Positions 1 to 9,737 of a DNA stretch of 64,000 nt are shown here, in pieces. Every line of letters starts with the position of its first letter. The first letter of the stretch is position 1. This DNA is from Rebecca billardiae RCC1528 (Eukaryota; Haptophyta): assembly GCA_965240325.2 (NCBI GenBank), contig OZ251228.1:558001-622000 (forward strand), in the 5' to 3' direction. The position numbers and the translations under genes are program-made. The notes below the pieces were generated by a model. The model did no database searches. It was not told the origin of the DNA and saw only the letters and a list, made by a program, of their open reading frames with translations.

Positions 1-798
1 CGGGCCCTTGGCGAGCTTGGGAGGAGGGCTCGGTCTGCTACATGTGCGTCAGTAGTCACGGCCTAAACCGTGCGCAAGACTCATTGAGTCGTACATGGCG
101 CGGCAGCAACGGCCGCACCCGCGAGGGCCGTGGCCGGGCAGCCATGCTCCAAAGGGCCGAAATGTAACACCAAGGTCAGTTTCCCGTGCAACCTGTCTTG
201 TGCTATTCAGCGAGGGAATTGTCCTATTAGTATCTATGCCTGCAGAAAGAGATTAATACGCGAGCAGGGGAATCGGATAGTACGAACGCAATCAAGCGTC
301 ATCAAGGGGGGTGAATGCCATTCACTAGCAGCTCTCCCCCTGCTACAAGAGTACAAAATCCCCACCAGCATCACGCGCGCCATTATCTTTTTTGATTTTG
401 CGGAGCACGTGCGCCGCCCGCCCGGCCCCGGCTTTCGCTCACGCTCAGACCTTTCGGGGGGGCCGTGCGCCATTATTATTATTATATATTATTAAATAAT
501 ACGTAGGCGACACGACTGTCTGCTGTGGACTGTCAGTGTCATTCAGAATTTGAATTTTGATGTGGCGGCTAACCGCCTACGAGTCAAGTGCCGGCCCGGT
601 GCCCGGACGACGTGACGCGTACCGACCCATGACTGACTCCGCCGTGACTGAGCGACTAGCAAGCCACCGGCCGGTTCGGGGCCGCCTGAGTCCCGCCCTT
701 CGCACTGTTGCGTCGTCAGCCGCCTGGCTGACGTAGACGAGTAGTCGACGTCGGACTTCGTCTTACTTACGGAGCCAGTGTACGGATCGCCATCGAGA
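1..798. other. intergenic, no gene recognised
   Basis: I see no convincing coding region here. Short open frames exist on both strands (for example 130-495) but show no family resemblance, and they end in an ATT/TAT-rich tract near 470-500. The right part is the 3' flank of the minus-strand DRC8 gene. Confidence 0.5.
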
Positions 799-1389
799 TC
801 ATTGCAATTCGAGAAGCGTGACGTAGTCCTCGTAGTGGACCAGGCCCGTCTCGCTGTCGGCGGCGAAAGAGAGGAACTCGTCCATCTCCTCGGTCGAGAA
901 CTTCTCCGTCTTGGAAGACATCATGAGCTCGCGCAGCTTCTCAGCCTCGAGGTAGCCCTTGTTCTCCTTGTCGAGCACGCGGAAGGCGGTGAGCAGCTTC
1001 TCCTCTGAGTCGCGGGTGAACTGATTCTCGAGGAGAACGCGCGTCATCATCCGCTCGAATTTCTCGAAGCGGATGAAGCCCGTGGGCTCCTCCTCCTCGA
1101 TCTCGGCGATCATGTCTCGTAGGTCGGCCTCGGACGGGCACACGCCGAGCGCGCGAACGATTGTGCCGACCTCGCGCACGTCGCAGTGGCCTCGTGCGTC
1201 GCGGTCGAAGAGGGCAAACTGCGTCTTGATGTCCTTGGCGATCTGCTCCTTTCGAGCCACCTGCTCCCGCGCATCCAGCGACATCGGTGCGCCAGCGATG
1301 CCGGCGCGGCTTGTGTGGGCACGCTTTGCTCGCCACCGCGAGGCCGTTACCGGGACGCCGCCAAAGCGTGGGACTGCAGTCGTTTCCAC
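799..1389 (-). CDS. DRC8: dynein regulatory complex subunit 8 (EFCAB2/FAP200-like EF-hand protein)
   Basis: This is a small EF-hand protein of the ciliary nexin-dynein regulatory complex, which links outer doublets of the axoneme and controls dynein activity. The frame runs from an ATG at 1389 (196 aa). A second ATG at 1284 gives 161 aa, the usual DRC8 length, so the first 35 residues may be untranslated or an extension. Diagnostic segments are DVREVGTIVRALG, followed closely by AEIEEEEPTGFIRFEKF, both nearly as in animal EFCAB2. Four degenerate EF-hand helices are present, and canonical calcium ligands are mostly lacking, as in the family. There is no intron. The gene is head to head with another axonemal-type gene (start 1613). 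Its presence implies a motile cilium. Assignment by family motif is strong; the start is uncertain. Confidence 0.88.
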   Translation of the reverse strand: METTAVPRFGGVPVTASRWRAKRAHTSRAGIAGAPMSLDAREQVARKEQIAKDIKTQFALFDRDARGHCDVREVGTIVRALGVCPSEADLRDMIAEIEEEEPTGFIRFEKFERMMTRVLLENQFTRDSEEKLLTAFRVLDKENKGYLEAEKLRELMMSSKTEKFSTEEMDEFLSFAADSETGLVHYEDYVTLLELQ

Positions 1390-1612
1390 CGACCGCCATC
1401 GCAGTTCAAGGCCCGGGCTGTTGTCAGCGCGAGCTGCAGCTGCCGTAGGTTAGCGAGAGGGAGCGTTAGGTGAGGCGCGACGCGCGCGCGGCGAGGCTTC
1501 GTGGGCGCGCAAAGGCGTCCGAGCCGCACGCTCGCGCAGTGCGCAGCGCTCGTCCGCTCACCGCGCGCGCGTGCGCCGCTGTCTGCCACGCGCGCGCGCA
1601 CGGAGCAGCGCG

Positions 1613-3310
1613 ATGGCATCGAAGTACAAGGCGGACTTTGAGCTCCCGAAGGAGTTCCCGTCGATCCTGAAGGCGTTCACGCGCGAGATCCTGCGCTACC
1701 AGCCCGAGAACATCTACGAGTTCGGCGCCACCTACTTTGCGGATCTCTCGCAGGCGCAGGGGTCGGCCGCGGCCACTGGCAAGCCGCAGCGCCTCTCGCC
1801 CGAGGAGCTGGAGCAGATGTTCCGCACGCTCTTCCACGAGCACGACCTCGACGGGAACGGGATGCTGGACCACAAGGAGTTCAAGGCGCTCCTCGAGTCC
1901 GCCAAGCTCGGCCTCTCCGCCAAGGAGGTGCGGCGCGTGATGGCAGAGGCGGACGAGAATGAGGACGGCCTGATTGGGTGTGCGCACGCGCGCGCGCGCA
2001 CGCGCCGCGCGCGGGGCCAGCGGGGCGGTGCACGGGCCGAGGCTTCCGGCAGGGCGGATGAGCGCGGCCGCGCCCGCGCGTGCTCCACGCGGCGGCGGAT
2101 GGCGCGAGCGCCGGCTCTGCGGCTGTGCGTGCCGGCGCCGCTCGCACTTGTCGTCACGCGTACCTCTGACCGCGCATGCCTCCGCGCCGCCGCCGCCGCC
2201 GCCGCCGCTGGTGCTGCTGGTGCTGCTGCCGCCTCTGCCCCGCGCAGGTACGAGGAGTTCATCCCGCTCGCGATCGACCTGGTCCAGGCGATGTACGCGC
2301 GCATGGACGCGGCCGCCGAGCAGGAGCACGACGTGGCGGCCGCGCGCGCCGCCGCTGAGGCGCACATGTTGCACGGCATGCCCAAGGAGAAGCTCGAGGC
2401 GATCATGGCGGACATCTTCCGCAAGGCGGACCTGGACGGCTCGGGGACGCTGTCGCGCAAGGAGTTCCACTCCGCGCTGAAGGAGGCCGAGCTCGGGCTC
2501 ACGCGCAAGGAGATCAACCTGATCATGTCGGAGGTGGACGAGGACCGAGACGGGGCGATCACCTACGCTGAGTTCGTGCCCGTGTGCCACTCGATTCTGG
2601 TCGAGATTCTGATGGAGGAGATGCTGGCGTCGGAGCGCTCGCCGTCCGAGCTGGAGACGTTCCTTAACGACCTCTTCGCCTCGGTCGACCAGGACGGCAA
2701 CGGGCTGCTCCCCACCGCGCTCATCAAGGAAGTCATCCGCTCCGCAGACCTGGGGCTCACGCGGCTGCAGATCCACACGGTGCTCGCGGAGGCGGCCGAG
2801 GACGAGCGCGGCCTGGTCGCGTACGAGCCGTTCGCCAAGGTGGCCGCCGACCTCATCTACAGGCTGCTTGACTCGCAGACGCAGCTCGCCAAGCACGACG
2901 TGCGCGCCGCCGCGCGCGCGAATCCGCGCCGTCGCGCGCGATCACGGCCGCGCGTGCTCACACGCGCTCCGGGACCGCCGCGTGTGCGCGCGCGCGCGCG
3001 CGCGCAGGCCATGCGTCAGCTCACGGGCCACGCGGAGGTGTCGCTCGTGCACAACCTTGACGAGAGCGCGATGACGGCGGCGCTCACGCAGCTCTTCGAG
3101 GACGAAGACACGGAGCAGGCGTCCGCGCTGCCCAAGGCGACCGTCAAGCGGCTGCTCGCCGCCTCGGAGATCGGCTTCGCGCCGCGCGAGATCTCGTGCC
3201 TGCTCGCGGGCGCTGACCTGGACGAAGACGGCACGGTCATGTATCACTCGCTCGCGCTCGGCGCGCACAGGCAACTCGCCTACCTCGCGCTGCAGGACGC
3301 GCAGCTCTGA
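1613..3310 (+). CDS. RIIa-domain protein with multiple EF-hands, three exons
   Basis: The protein starts with an RIIa/DPY-30-like dimerisation-docking segment (residues about 12-45, with LKAFTREILRYQPENIYEF), the fold that anchors radial-spoke and PKA-type proteins. It continues with EF-hand pairs that carry good calcium loops, such as DLDGNGMLDHKEF, DLDGSGTLSRKEF and DEDRDGAITYAEF, and later loops that are degenerate. My exons are 1613-1977, 2248-2899 and 3008-3310, giving 439 aa. The first junction rebuilds an EF loop exactly (GLIG then YEEF). Both introns (270 and 108 bp) are multiples of three and free of stops, so the unspliced frame also stays open. The likely location is the axoneme, judged from the RIIa domain and the DRC8 neighbour. 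No specific orthologue is named. An upstream in-frame codon exists, but the ATG at 1613 starts the docking domain. Confidence 0.85.
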   Translation: MASKYKADFELPKEFPSILKAFTREILRYQPENIYEFGATYFADLSQAQGSAAATGKPQRLSPEELEQMFRTLFHEHDLDGNGMLDHKEFKALLESAKLGLSAKEVRRVMAEADENEDGLIGCAHARARTRRARGQRGGARAEASGRADERGRARACSTRRRMARAPALRLCVPAPLALVVTRTSDRACLRAAAAAAAAGAAGAAAASAPRRYEEFIPLAIDLVQAMYARMDAAAEQEHDVAAARAAAEAHMLHGMPKEKLEAIMADIFRKADLDGSGTLSRKEFHSALKEAELGLTRKEINLIMSEVDEDRDGAITYAEFVPVCHSILVEILMEEMLASERSPSELETFLNDLFASVDQDGNGLLPTALIKEVIRSADLGLTRLQIHTVLAEAAEDERGLVAYEPFAKVAADLIYRLLDSQTQLAKHDVRAAARANPRRRARSRPRVLTRAPGPPRVRARARAQAMRQLTGHAEVSLVHNLDESAMTAALTQLFEDEDTEQASALPKATVKRLLAASEIGFAPREISCLLAGADLDEDGTVMYHSLALGAHRQLAYLALQDAQL

Positions 3311-3612
3311 TGGGGTCCGGACCGCGCTGTGGGCGGGCAAGGCGGCGGCGGGTCGTGCACTCTGGCAGATGTCAGATGTGTGATCAGCTGCATTCTGCTA
3401 CTGCTGACATATCGATCGGCCTGTCTCAGTCTGGTCCGACGGACTGGGAACCGTGGTGGCACGGTGACCGGTAGGCGGTAAGACTACTCAGCAGTAGTCG
3501 TTAAGTAATCAGTATTATATACCAAATTATATATATAATGATATATTATAAGTATATATATATAATAACAATATATATATAGTATGTATTATAAATAACT
3601 GACTCTGCGGCG
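3311..3612. other. intergenic, AT-rich tract
   Basis: A non-coding stretch after the EF-hand gene. It contains an almost pure A/T tract with TATATA runs at about 3515-3595. Nothing else was recognised. Confidence 0.6.
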
Positions 3613-4522
3613 GGCCTGTTTTATTTCTACCAGATTCCATTTCCTATGTCACGGCGACAAACCCCTGCCCGCCAGTGGGAATCGGTGTCACGCCCCGTTG
3701 GATGTACCTCTCACGGCCGATGGCGGCCCCCACGTGCGCGAGGAACGCGATTCCTGCACTCCTCGGTGACCGGTGAGTGCAGGAATCCAGTTGCGGCGCT
3801 CGTCCGCCTCGTCGTTGTCGCACACGAGGTACATCCAACACCATGGGTCGTATCCCAAAACTCTCCGCGCGCTCTGCGCCCGCGCGGCGAGCGATTGCAG
3901 GCTTGTTCTCATCATCTTGGCCAAGACTGCAGCCTGCCAGATGCGCCAGGAGACGTGTGCACGCCTTTCCGCGCGTCATGGGTGCGCGTGGCACGCACCT
4001 TGTCATATTTTACGCCGAGGAGGCCTGAGCATCCGGCCTACCAACCTTCCGCGCTCACGTTCAAATGCAGGCGGCAAGCTGCATGCAAGCGCACGCCGAA
4101 CGGAAGCATCTCAAGCTCGACAAGGTAGTGGCGGCGGAGCGTTTAGAGCTGGTGGCGATTGCAGTCCATCTGGCTGTGAACTGGTCGCTAACTGACACGG
4201 GTGCGATGCAGCCAAGGCAGAGTGCTTGCAGCTTGCAGAGGGCCTGCAGCTGCGGCGGTTTGCCCGCCGCTCGCCGGCTGCATCGTACACACTGCCGTGC
4301 ACCGCGAGTGACCCCTGTGTCAAGGCGAAGCACCACGGCAAGGCGAGGCAGCATGTCTGACAACATTCTTCGCTACAGCGCAGCGCATCAACACGAGAAT
4401 GCGCGAATGACGTGCCATCACTACTCCGGACTAGCTCCGGCGCCCGCACCAGCGGGCAAGCCGCCATTGTTCCGCGTTTTGGCGAATGTCGCCTTTGGGC
4501 TCTCGTAGAAATAAAACAGGCC
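3613..4522. mobile_element. non-autonomous TIR element, about 910 bp
   Basis: The ends are an exact 18-bp inverted repeat: GGCCTGTTTTATTTCTAC at 3613-3630 and its reverse complement at 4505-4522. Both ends are flanked by GGCG (3609-3612 and 4523-4526), a possible 4-bp target duplication, though in GC-rich DNA this could be chance. The interior has no recognisable transposase. Short open frames on both strands have no family resemblance. A nested palindrome lies inside at 3697-3839. The superfamily cannot be assigned. It could also be a miniature element derived from a larger DNA transposon. Confidence 0.6.
3697..3839. repeat. nested imperfect palindrome inside the TIR element
   Basis: The outer arms GTTGGATGTACCTC (3697-3710) and its exact complement (3826-3839), and the inner arms TTCCTGCACTC (3751-3761) and its exact complement (3775-3785), share the same centre, about 3768. 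The sequence between inner and outer arms pairs only partly. Transcribed, it would fold into a long hairpin. Confidence 0.7.
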
Positions 4523-5074
4523 GGCGGTGATCCGTGAGTTCCGTGACTGTTCGGCCTTCGTGGCGCGGGGGCGTCGTCGTCAGTAGTCGTCACTCGGTCG
4601 TGTAGTACGTACTTAACGTAACACTTACTCAACTTGTAACTGATGAGTTTCGATAATCGGTACTGCTAAAGAGTAAAGTTATAAAAGTACTTCGCCTTAT
4701 TCGTCCGATCATCAAACAGGACGAAATAGGGCTCTCCCTTCTGCTAATAACTCGCGTCCGTTTGATCGGACCGTTAACTACTCGGATTTCGGATTCGCCG
4801 CCGCCCTCCCCGCCAGACTCCCGGCCCCGGGACTATAGTCTATACTCATCATCTACTCATACTGTCAGTGAGACTGTGAGTACTGAGTGTCAGTCAACGG
4901 TCGACGAGTTACAGTCGATCGAGTCATCGGCGTCATTATTATTATAATCATCAGATCGGACCGGACAGCATCATATATATCATCATCGTCGCTGCCGCCG
5001 CCGCGGCGCCAGCGCAGTCTGCTGGCGCCCGGCGGCCCGGTAGCTTACTGCCGCCAACAAGCTTTAACATTCAT
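4523..5074. other. intergenic, no gene recognised
   Basis: Low-complexity, AGT- and ATC-rich DNA between the TIR element and the 3' end of the aminopeptidase gene. Open frames here have no family resemblance. Confidence 0.5.
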
Positions 5075-7113
5075 TCACTTGGATGCGCCCGCCTCCTCGA
5101 CGAAGCGGTACAGCATGCGCACCCCGTACCCAGTCGCGCCACCGGTCTTGTCCGACCAGACGGGCCCGGCGATGTCGATGTGCGCCCACGGCGCCTCCTT
5201 GACGAACTCCTTGAGGAAGAGCGCCGCGCTGATCGACGAGCCCGCGCGGCCGCCCACGTTCTTCAGGTCGGCGATCGGCGACTTGAGCTCATCGCTGTAC
5301 TCGCTGGCGAGCGGCATGCGCCACACGAGCTCGCCCGAGCGCTCGGCCGCGCCCTGCAGCTGCGTCGCCAGCCCGTCGGTCGATGCCCACAGCCCGGCGT
5401 ACCGGTCGCCGAGCGCGATGATGCACGCGCCCGTGAGCGTGGCCACATCGACAATCGCGTCCAGCTTGCCGCCCTCCGCCCCCAGCGCCTCGGCGTACAC
5501 GAGCGCGTCGGCGAGCGTGAGCCTGCCCTCTGCGTCCGTGTTGAGAACCTCGATGGTCTTGTCGTTCGAGGCGGTGAGGATGTCGCCCGGGCGCATCGCG
5601 CGCTCGGAGACCATGTTCTCGCACGCGGCGACGATGAAATGCACCTCGACGCCCGCGGGCTTGAGCGCGCCGACCGCGCGCGCCGCGCCGAGCACCGCGC
5701 CCGCGCCGCCCATGTCGAACTTCATCTTCTCAATCAGCGAGCCGGCGCCTGCCTTGAGGTTGTACCCGCCCGAGTCGAAGGTGAGGCCCTTCCCGATGAG
5801 CGCGACGCGTGACTTGACCTGGGCGCAGTGGCAGGGACGCACGTGGGGGGGGCAGAGCGCGCACGGGGGGCGCAGGGCGCGTGAGCCGGCCGGCCGCGCG
5901 CTCGCCTGCTGCGCCTGATGAGCGCTCCGCAGCGGCGGGCGGCGCGGCGGGCTTGCCTGGCCGTCCGGCGGCGAGTAGGTGAGGTGGATGAACTTTGGCG
6001 GCTCGACCGCGCCCTGCGCCACGCCGAGGTACGCACCCATGCCGCGCCGCTCGCATTCGTCCTGCTCGAGCACCTGCTCAGCGCAGCGGCAGCAGCCCGC
6101 GCGGGCCCACTATCTCAGCGGCAGGCGCGACGCGGCGCGCGGCGCGCGGCCGCCCGGAGGCGCGCGGACGGTCGCGCGCGCACCGTGAGCTTGAGGCCGA
6201 AGTCGGAGGCGATGACCTCGGCGGTCTTTGCGAGCGCCGTCGGCGTGAGGTAGTTCGCGGGCGACGCCACCAGCCCCTTCGTCAGCAGCACACCGCCGGA
6301 GATCCCGACGGCCCGATCGATGGCCGCCGCCGCGTCTGACGGAGCACCGAGCAGTTCAATCTGCTTCAACTTGAGCTCGCGCTCGGCGGCGGTCTTGAGG
6401 GCCTCGGCGTGGCGGTCCTTGAAGCGCTCGTCGGCCGCGAGGCCGGTGAGCGCCGCCTCGACGCCCGCCTGCACCCCCGCGGCGTCCACGCCCGCCGGCA
6501 GCGCGACCGCCGCAGAAGCGGCCTTCTCAGCCTTGGCGACTGTCGCAAGCTGCGAGCCCCACTTGGCCGCGGCCGCGAGCGTGGCCTGCGCGGACGCGTC
6601 GGGCGCGGGGGGCTTGCCCACGCCGACGAGCGCGACCTTCTTCACCCCGTACTTTGGCGCCAGCGTGAGCGTGCGCGAGTCCCCCGGCTTGCCCTTGAAC
6701 GACGCGTCGGCAATCGCGGCAGACAGGATTCCCTCCAGCCGCGTGTCCAGAGCGGCGAGCTCGCCGGAGAGCTCGACGTGCGGCGCGTCGTCCTTCTCGG
6801 CCTGGGGCACGAGCGCGAGGAGAAGGTCGCCGTTCCACTCGCTCACCTTCGCGCCGCTCGCCTTCACCGCCACGTCGGCGCTCGGCACGAGCAGTGCGGT
6901 TTCCATCAGCTGGCGTGTCGAAGGCGCCGCGGTCGACATCCGCGCGCCGCCCACGCCGCCGCGGAGGCGCGACGCGGCGACTTGGGTGGAGACGGGGCTG
7001 CGGATCCACGAGGCGGCACGCCACGCGCCCATGCGTGCGGACGGATGCGTGCCATGCACCGCGCGAGCCGCCGTGGCGAAGCACAGCACGACGGCCGACA
7101 TGCCGAGCGTCAT
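5075..7113 (-). CDS. LAP: leucyl aminopeptidase (cytosol-type, family M17), organelle-targeted
   Basis: A di-metal exopeptidase that removes N-terminal residues from peptides. The exons (minus strand) are 7113-6184, 6073-5957 and 5818-5075, giving 596 aa. The metal and catalytic motifs are all present: [16 protein letters not shown] (Lys and Asp ligands), [13 protein letters not shown] (Asp) and [14 protein letters not shown] (Asp, Glu and the catalytic Arg). The N-terminal macro-like domain is in exon 1. From the ATG at 7113 the leader [18 protein letters not shown] looks like a signal peptide, followed by an Arg/Ser/Ala-rich stretch that suggests bipartite plastid targeting. An ATG at 7218 is an alternative start. 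Intron 1 is GT-AG (110 bp). Intron 2 starts with GCAAGC (GC-AG, 138 bp, stop-free and in frame), and removing it joins PPDGQ directly to [11 protein letters not shown], as in the family. Confidence 0.95.
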
Positions 7114-7417
7114 TAGCGGCCTTCGCGCGCGATCGAGAGGCGGGTCTCTCGCGATCTGTGACTGTGGACCGTCGCGTGCGCGCGTCTTCGCCCGGACCCA
7201 CGAAGAAACTACGCGCATTTTCGATTTTTAAAACCTTGCTGGGTCGAGTTGCCAGGCTGGTGCGCCGGGTCCACGGTCGCATGTCGACACGTGCCCGTCT
7301 GGTCCTGGCGGCTCGAGGCCTGAGACGCTGTCCCTCGGTCGAAGAGGTCCGGCCTCAGCAATGGTGCAGCCAATGCGTCGGAGCGGCTGCCGGCTCGGCG
7401 CCAGCCCGGGCGCGAGC
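7114..7417. other. intergenic between two minus-strand genes
   Basis: About 300 bp that must hold the promoter of the aminopeptidase and the 3' end of its upstream neighbour. I see no named motif. An in-frame upstream ATG of the aminopeptidase lies at 7218. Confidence 0.5.
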
Positions 7418-8203
7418 CTAGCAGGAGAGCCCGTCATCGCGCATGGAAATCAGCGTTGCGGGCGCAGAAATGCACCCACCGCTGCCACCGCGGTCATCAG
7501 CTCCGGCCAGGCCCGCCGCCTCGTCCCGCGCCACGCTGGACGCACTCCCGCCCGTTGCGGAGTACACATAGTCGGGAAGGGTGCGCAGCGAGACGCGCGG
7601 CATGTGGGCGCTCGGCTCGTAGCCAAAGCTGGTGAGGACCTCGACGGGGGCAGCGAACCGCGATGTTTGCACCGTGAAGACGGAGCGCACGATGATGCGC
7701 CACACGTCGCTCGGCGGTGGCGGGTCCAACCGCGCCCTCAGCAGCGCGAGGAAGTGGACGCTGCGCTCGATCCACGCGCGGGTGGCAAGCTCGATGGGCG
7801 TGGTGGGCATGAAGACGGACAGCAAAGACGCGTGGAGCTTGGACGAGAGCAGCTCGGAGCGCGCATACTCAGCATCGCTCGTGGCCGCCTCGAATGTGCG
7901 AGCGCGCACGTGCCGCGACTGTGACAGCCGAATCAGCGCGTGGAAGCGCTCGCGCTTGGCGAGCCAGTCCGCAGCGCCAGCGTGGAAATGCGCCGCGGAG
8001 TCCAGCGAGTGCTGATCAAGATGAGGGCGAAGCCGCGTCTCCTCTGGAAGCACAAAGAGCCGCACCTGGACAACGCCATCGAGCGAGGGCTGCGCCCACA
8101 GGCTGCACCACCGCTCTCCGCCACGGCCCCAACCAGGAGCCGCCGCCATGGCGCCATCCAGCATTCCAGCCGCGCCAATAAGCGCAGAAAATTGGGCATG
8201 CAT
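7418..8203 (-). CDS. hypothetical protein
   Basis: I do not recognise the family. From the ATG at 8203 the frame encodes 261 aa of mixed helical character, with no signal peptide and no transmembrane segment. A run such as IWRIIVRSVF-type hydrophobic residues near residue 190 and the segment ELATRAWIERSVHFLALLRA look like real protein rather than a shadow frame. The frame stays open 49 codons further upstream (to 8350), but that extension is low-complexity and begins in a pyrimidine-rich tract, so I prefer 8203. It is head to head with the coiled-coil gene at 8610 (406 bp apart). The C-terminus is Gly/Ser/Ala-rich. An intron cannot be excluded. Confidence 0.55.
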   Translation of the reverse strand: MHAQFSALIGAAGMLDGAMAAAPGWGRGGERWCSLWAQPSLDGVVQVRLFVLPEETRLRPHLDQHSLDSAAHFHAGAADWLAKRERFHALIRLSQSRHVRARTFEAATSDAEYARSELLSSKLHASLLSVFMPTTPIELATRAWIERSVHFLALLRARLDPPPPSDVWRIIVRSVFTVQTSRFAAPVEVLTSFGYEPSAHMPRVSLRTLPDYVYSATGGSASSVARDEAAGLAGADDRGGSGGCISAPATLISMRDDGLSC

Positions 8204-8609
8204 CAAAATGAGTGCGGGTGGGGCGGGCTCCCAGGCCACTTTTTTTAAATTCCCCTTTATAACGGGCTCCGGGTGATCAGGCTGGCGGCCGAAGCCTCCA
8301 GCCCTACCCTGGCCAGCCCCCAACCAACCACCACCCTCACCCAACCTCAAACCACTGACCGAGACACCTAGTGTCTTGACACCACTCCACTGTGGACAGC
8401 CCGCCTGCCAACCCGCAGTCCGTTCACGCCTCCTCTTGCCAAGGGCCCCTCTTGCATTTCACGCACTGTCAAATTCCTTGCTGTGAAGTGTTCTGAACGG
8501 TTCCTGAAGGCTGCACACCAAAACGCCAACGGTCTCGATCACGGACACGGTCGTTTTGAGTCGAAACGCACGACGGTGGCAGCGGGTCACTCGGCCACAC
8601 GGCTTGACC

Positions 8610-9737
8610 ATGAGCTCTCCGATGATCTCGTCGAGGTTCGCCGCGGCAAGCGAGCTGTCGCCGTCGATGTACCAGCCATTCGCGCGGCGGGAAGGCTCGC
8701 CAGTGGCGCCGTACGTCCCTCTCACCGAGACGGAGGCGCTGTGCTCGCACGCCATCCGCTCAAAGAACGAGCAGCTCTCGAAGCTGGAGATCACGCTGCG
8801 AGAGCGCGAGGCCAAGCTGAGCGCGCTCATGCGCGAGACGGAGGAGCTGCGCGTGCTCGCGCTCTCCCGCCTCGAGGACGAGGGCGCACCCGCCCCCGGC
8901 TCGAGCGCAAAGTCGCCTGCCAGCGACGCGAGCGACCGCTTCGATGAGGACCTGCAGCTCGTGCAGTCGCTCGTCGGCAAGCTGCAGTCGCAGCTGCGCA
9001 CGGAGGCGCAGATGCTCGAGGCGGGCCGGCCCTGGAGCGCCAAGCGATCGCCTCCTCAGCGCGTGGAGCGGACTCCCGTGCAGCGCACAGCTGAGTGCAG
9101 CACGAACACGCCGCTCGCCGGCGCACGCATGGAGCGCGACGCCAAGTGCGTCCGAGTCTGCCCGGCTTTCGATGGGCTGCGCGAGGCGGAGCGGCTGCGC
9201 GAGGCGCTCGATCGCGAGATCCAGGCGGGCGCCGAGGCGCGCATGGAGCTCAACGCGCTCAAGTACCACGCCGAGCACGTCGAGGACCTCGCCATCAAGG
9301 TGTACGAGCGCGCCCGCGCGGCCGAGGCGCAGTTTGGCGCCAGCCACAAGGTGCTGTCCAAGCAGCTCGTCGAGGCGCGCCGCCGCGCAAGCGAGGGCGA
9401 GCAGATCATCGCGTGGCTGCGTGACAGGGTGGAGGACACGGAGAAGCTGAACAGAGCGTACAAGACGAAGCTCGCCTCGATCCGAGCTAGTCAACAGCGC
9501 CATCAGCAAGCTCAGGCTGTGATGTCGGGCGGCCAGGACGACGCGAGGCCGACCACATACGCGGCTGTTGCCGTAACGACGGCCCGCGATCCCGCGCAGA
9601 AGAAGCGACGAGATTGCGACGATGCCGCCGGAGAGTGGCGTCGCGATGCGCTTGCACCGATCACAAACACGCGGGCAGCCGTGCCAGGCACCCCGCGCCC
9701 CCAGGCGGGCGTTGTCGGCTTCGCCAAGCGGTTCTGA
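8610..9737 (+). CDS. coiled-coil protein, unknown function
   Basis: From the ATG at 8610 the protein has 375 aa (an ATG at 8556 adds 18). Residues about 40-100 and 200-320 are heptad-rich coiled coil, with stretches such as KNEQLSKLEITLREREAKL, LREALDREIQAGAEARMEL and LVEARRRASEGEQIIAWL. The two coils are separated by a Ser/Pro/Thr-rich linker. The C-terminus is basic and disordered. There is no signal peptide, membrane segment or catalytic motif. Such proteins are often centrosomal, ciliary or scaffold components, but nothing here fixes the role. The single open frame fits an intronless gene. Confidence 0.65.
   Translation: MSSPMISSRFAAASELSPSMYQPFARREGSPVAPYVPLTETEALCSHAIRSKNEQLSKLEITLREREAKLSALMRETEELRVLALSRLEDEGAPAPGSSAKSPASDASDRFDEDLQLVQSLVGKLQSQLRTEAQMLEAGRPWSAKRSPPQRVERTPVQRTAECSTNTPLAGARMERDAKCVRVCPAFDGLREAERLREALDREIQAGAEARMELNALKYHAEHVEDLAIKVYERARAAEAQFGASHKVLSKQLVEARRRASEGEQIIAWLRDRVEDTEKLNRAYKTKLASIRASQQRHQQAQAVMSGGQDDARPTTYAAVAVTTARDPAQKKRRDCDDAAGEWRRDALAPITNTRAAVPGTPRPQAGVVGFAKRF

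Noticed and set aside
1466-2896. 476-codon minus-strand frame opposite the EF-hand gene
   Set aside because: A shadow of GC-rich coding DNA. The plus strand has true EF-hand loops and splice junctions that restore them.
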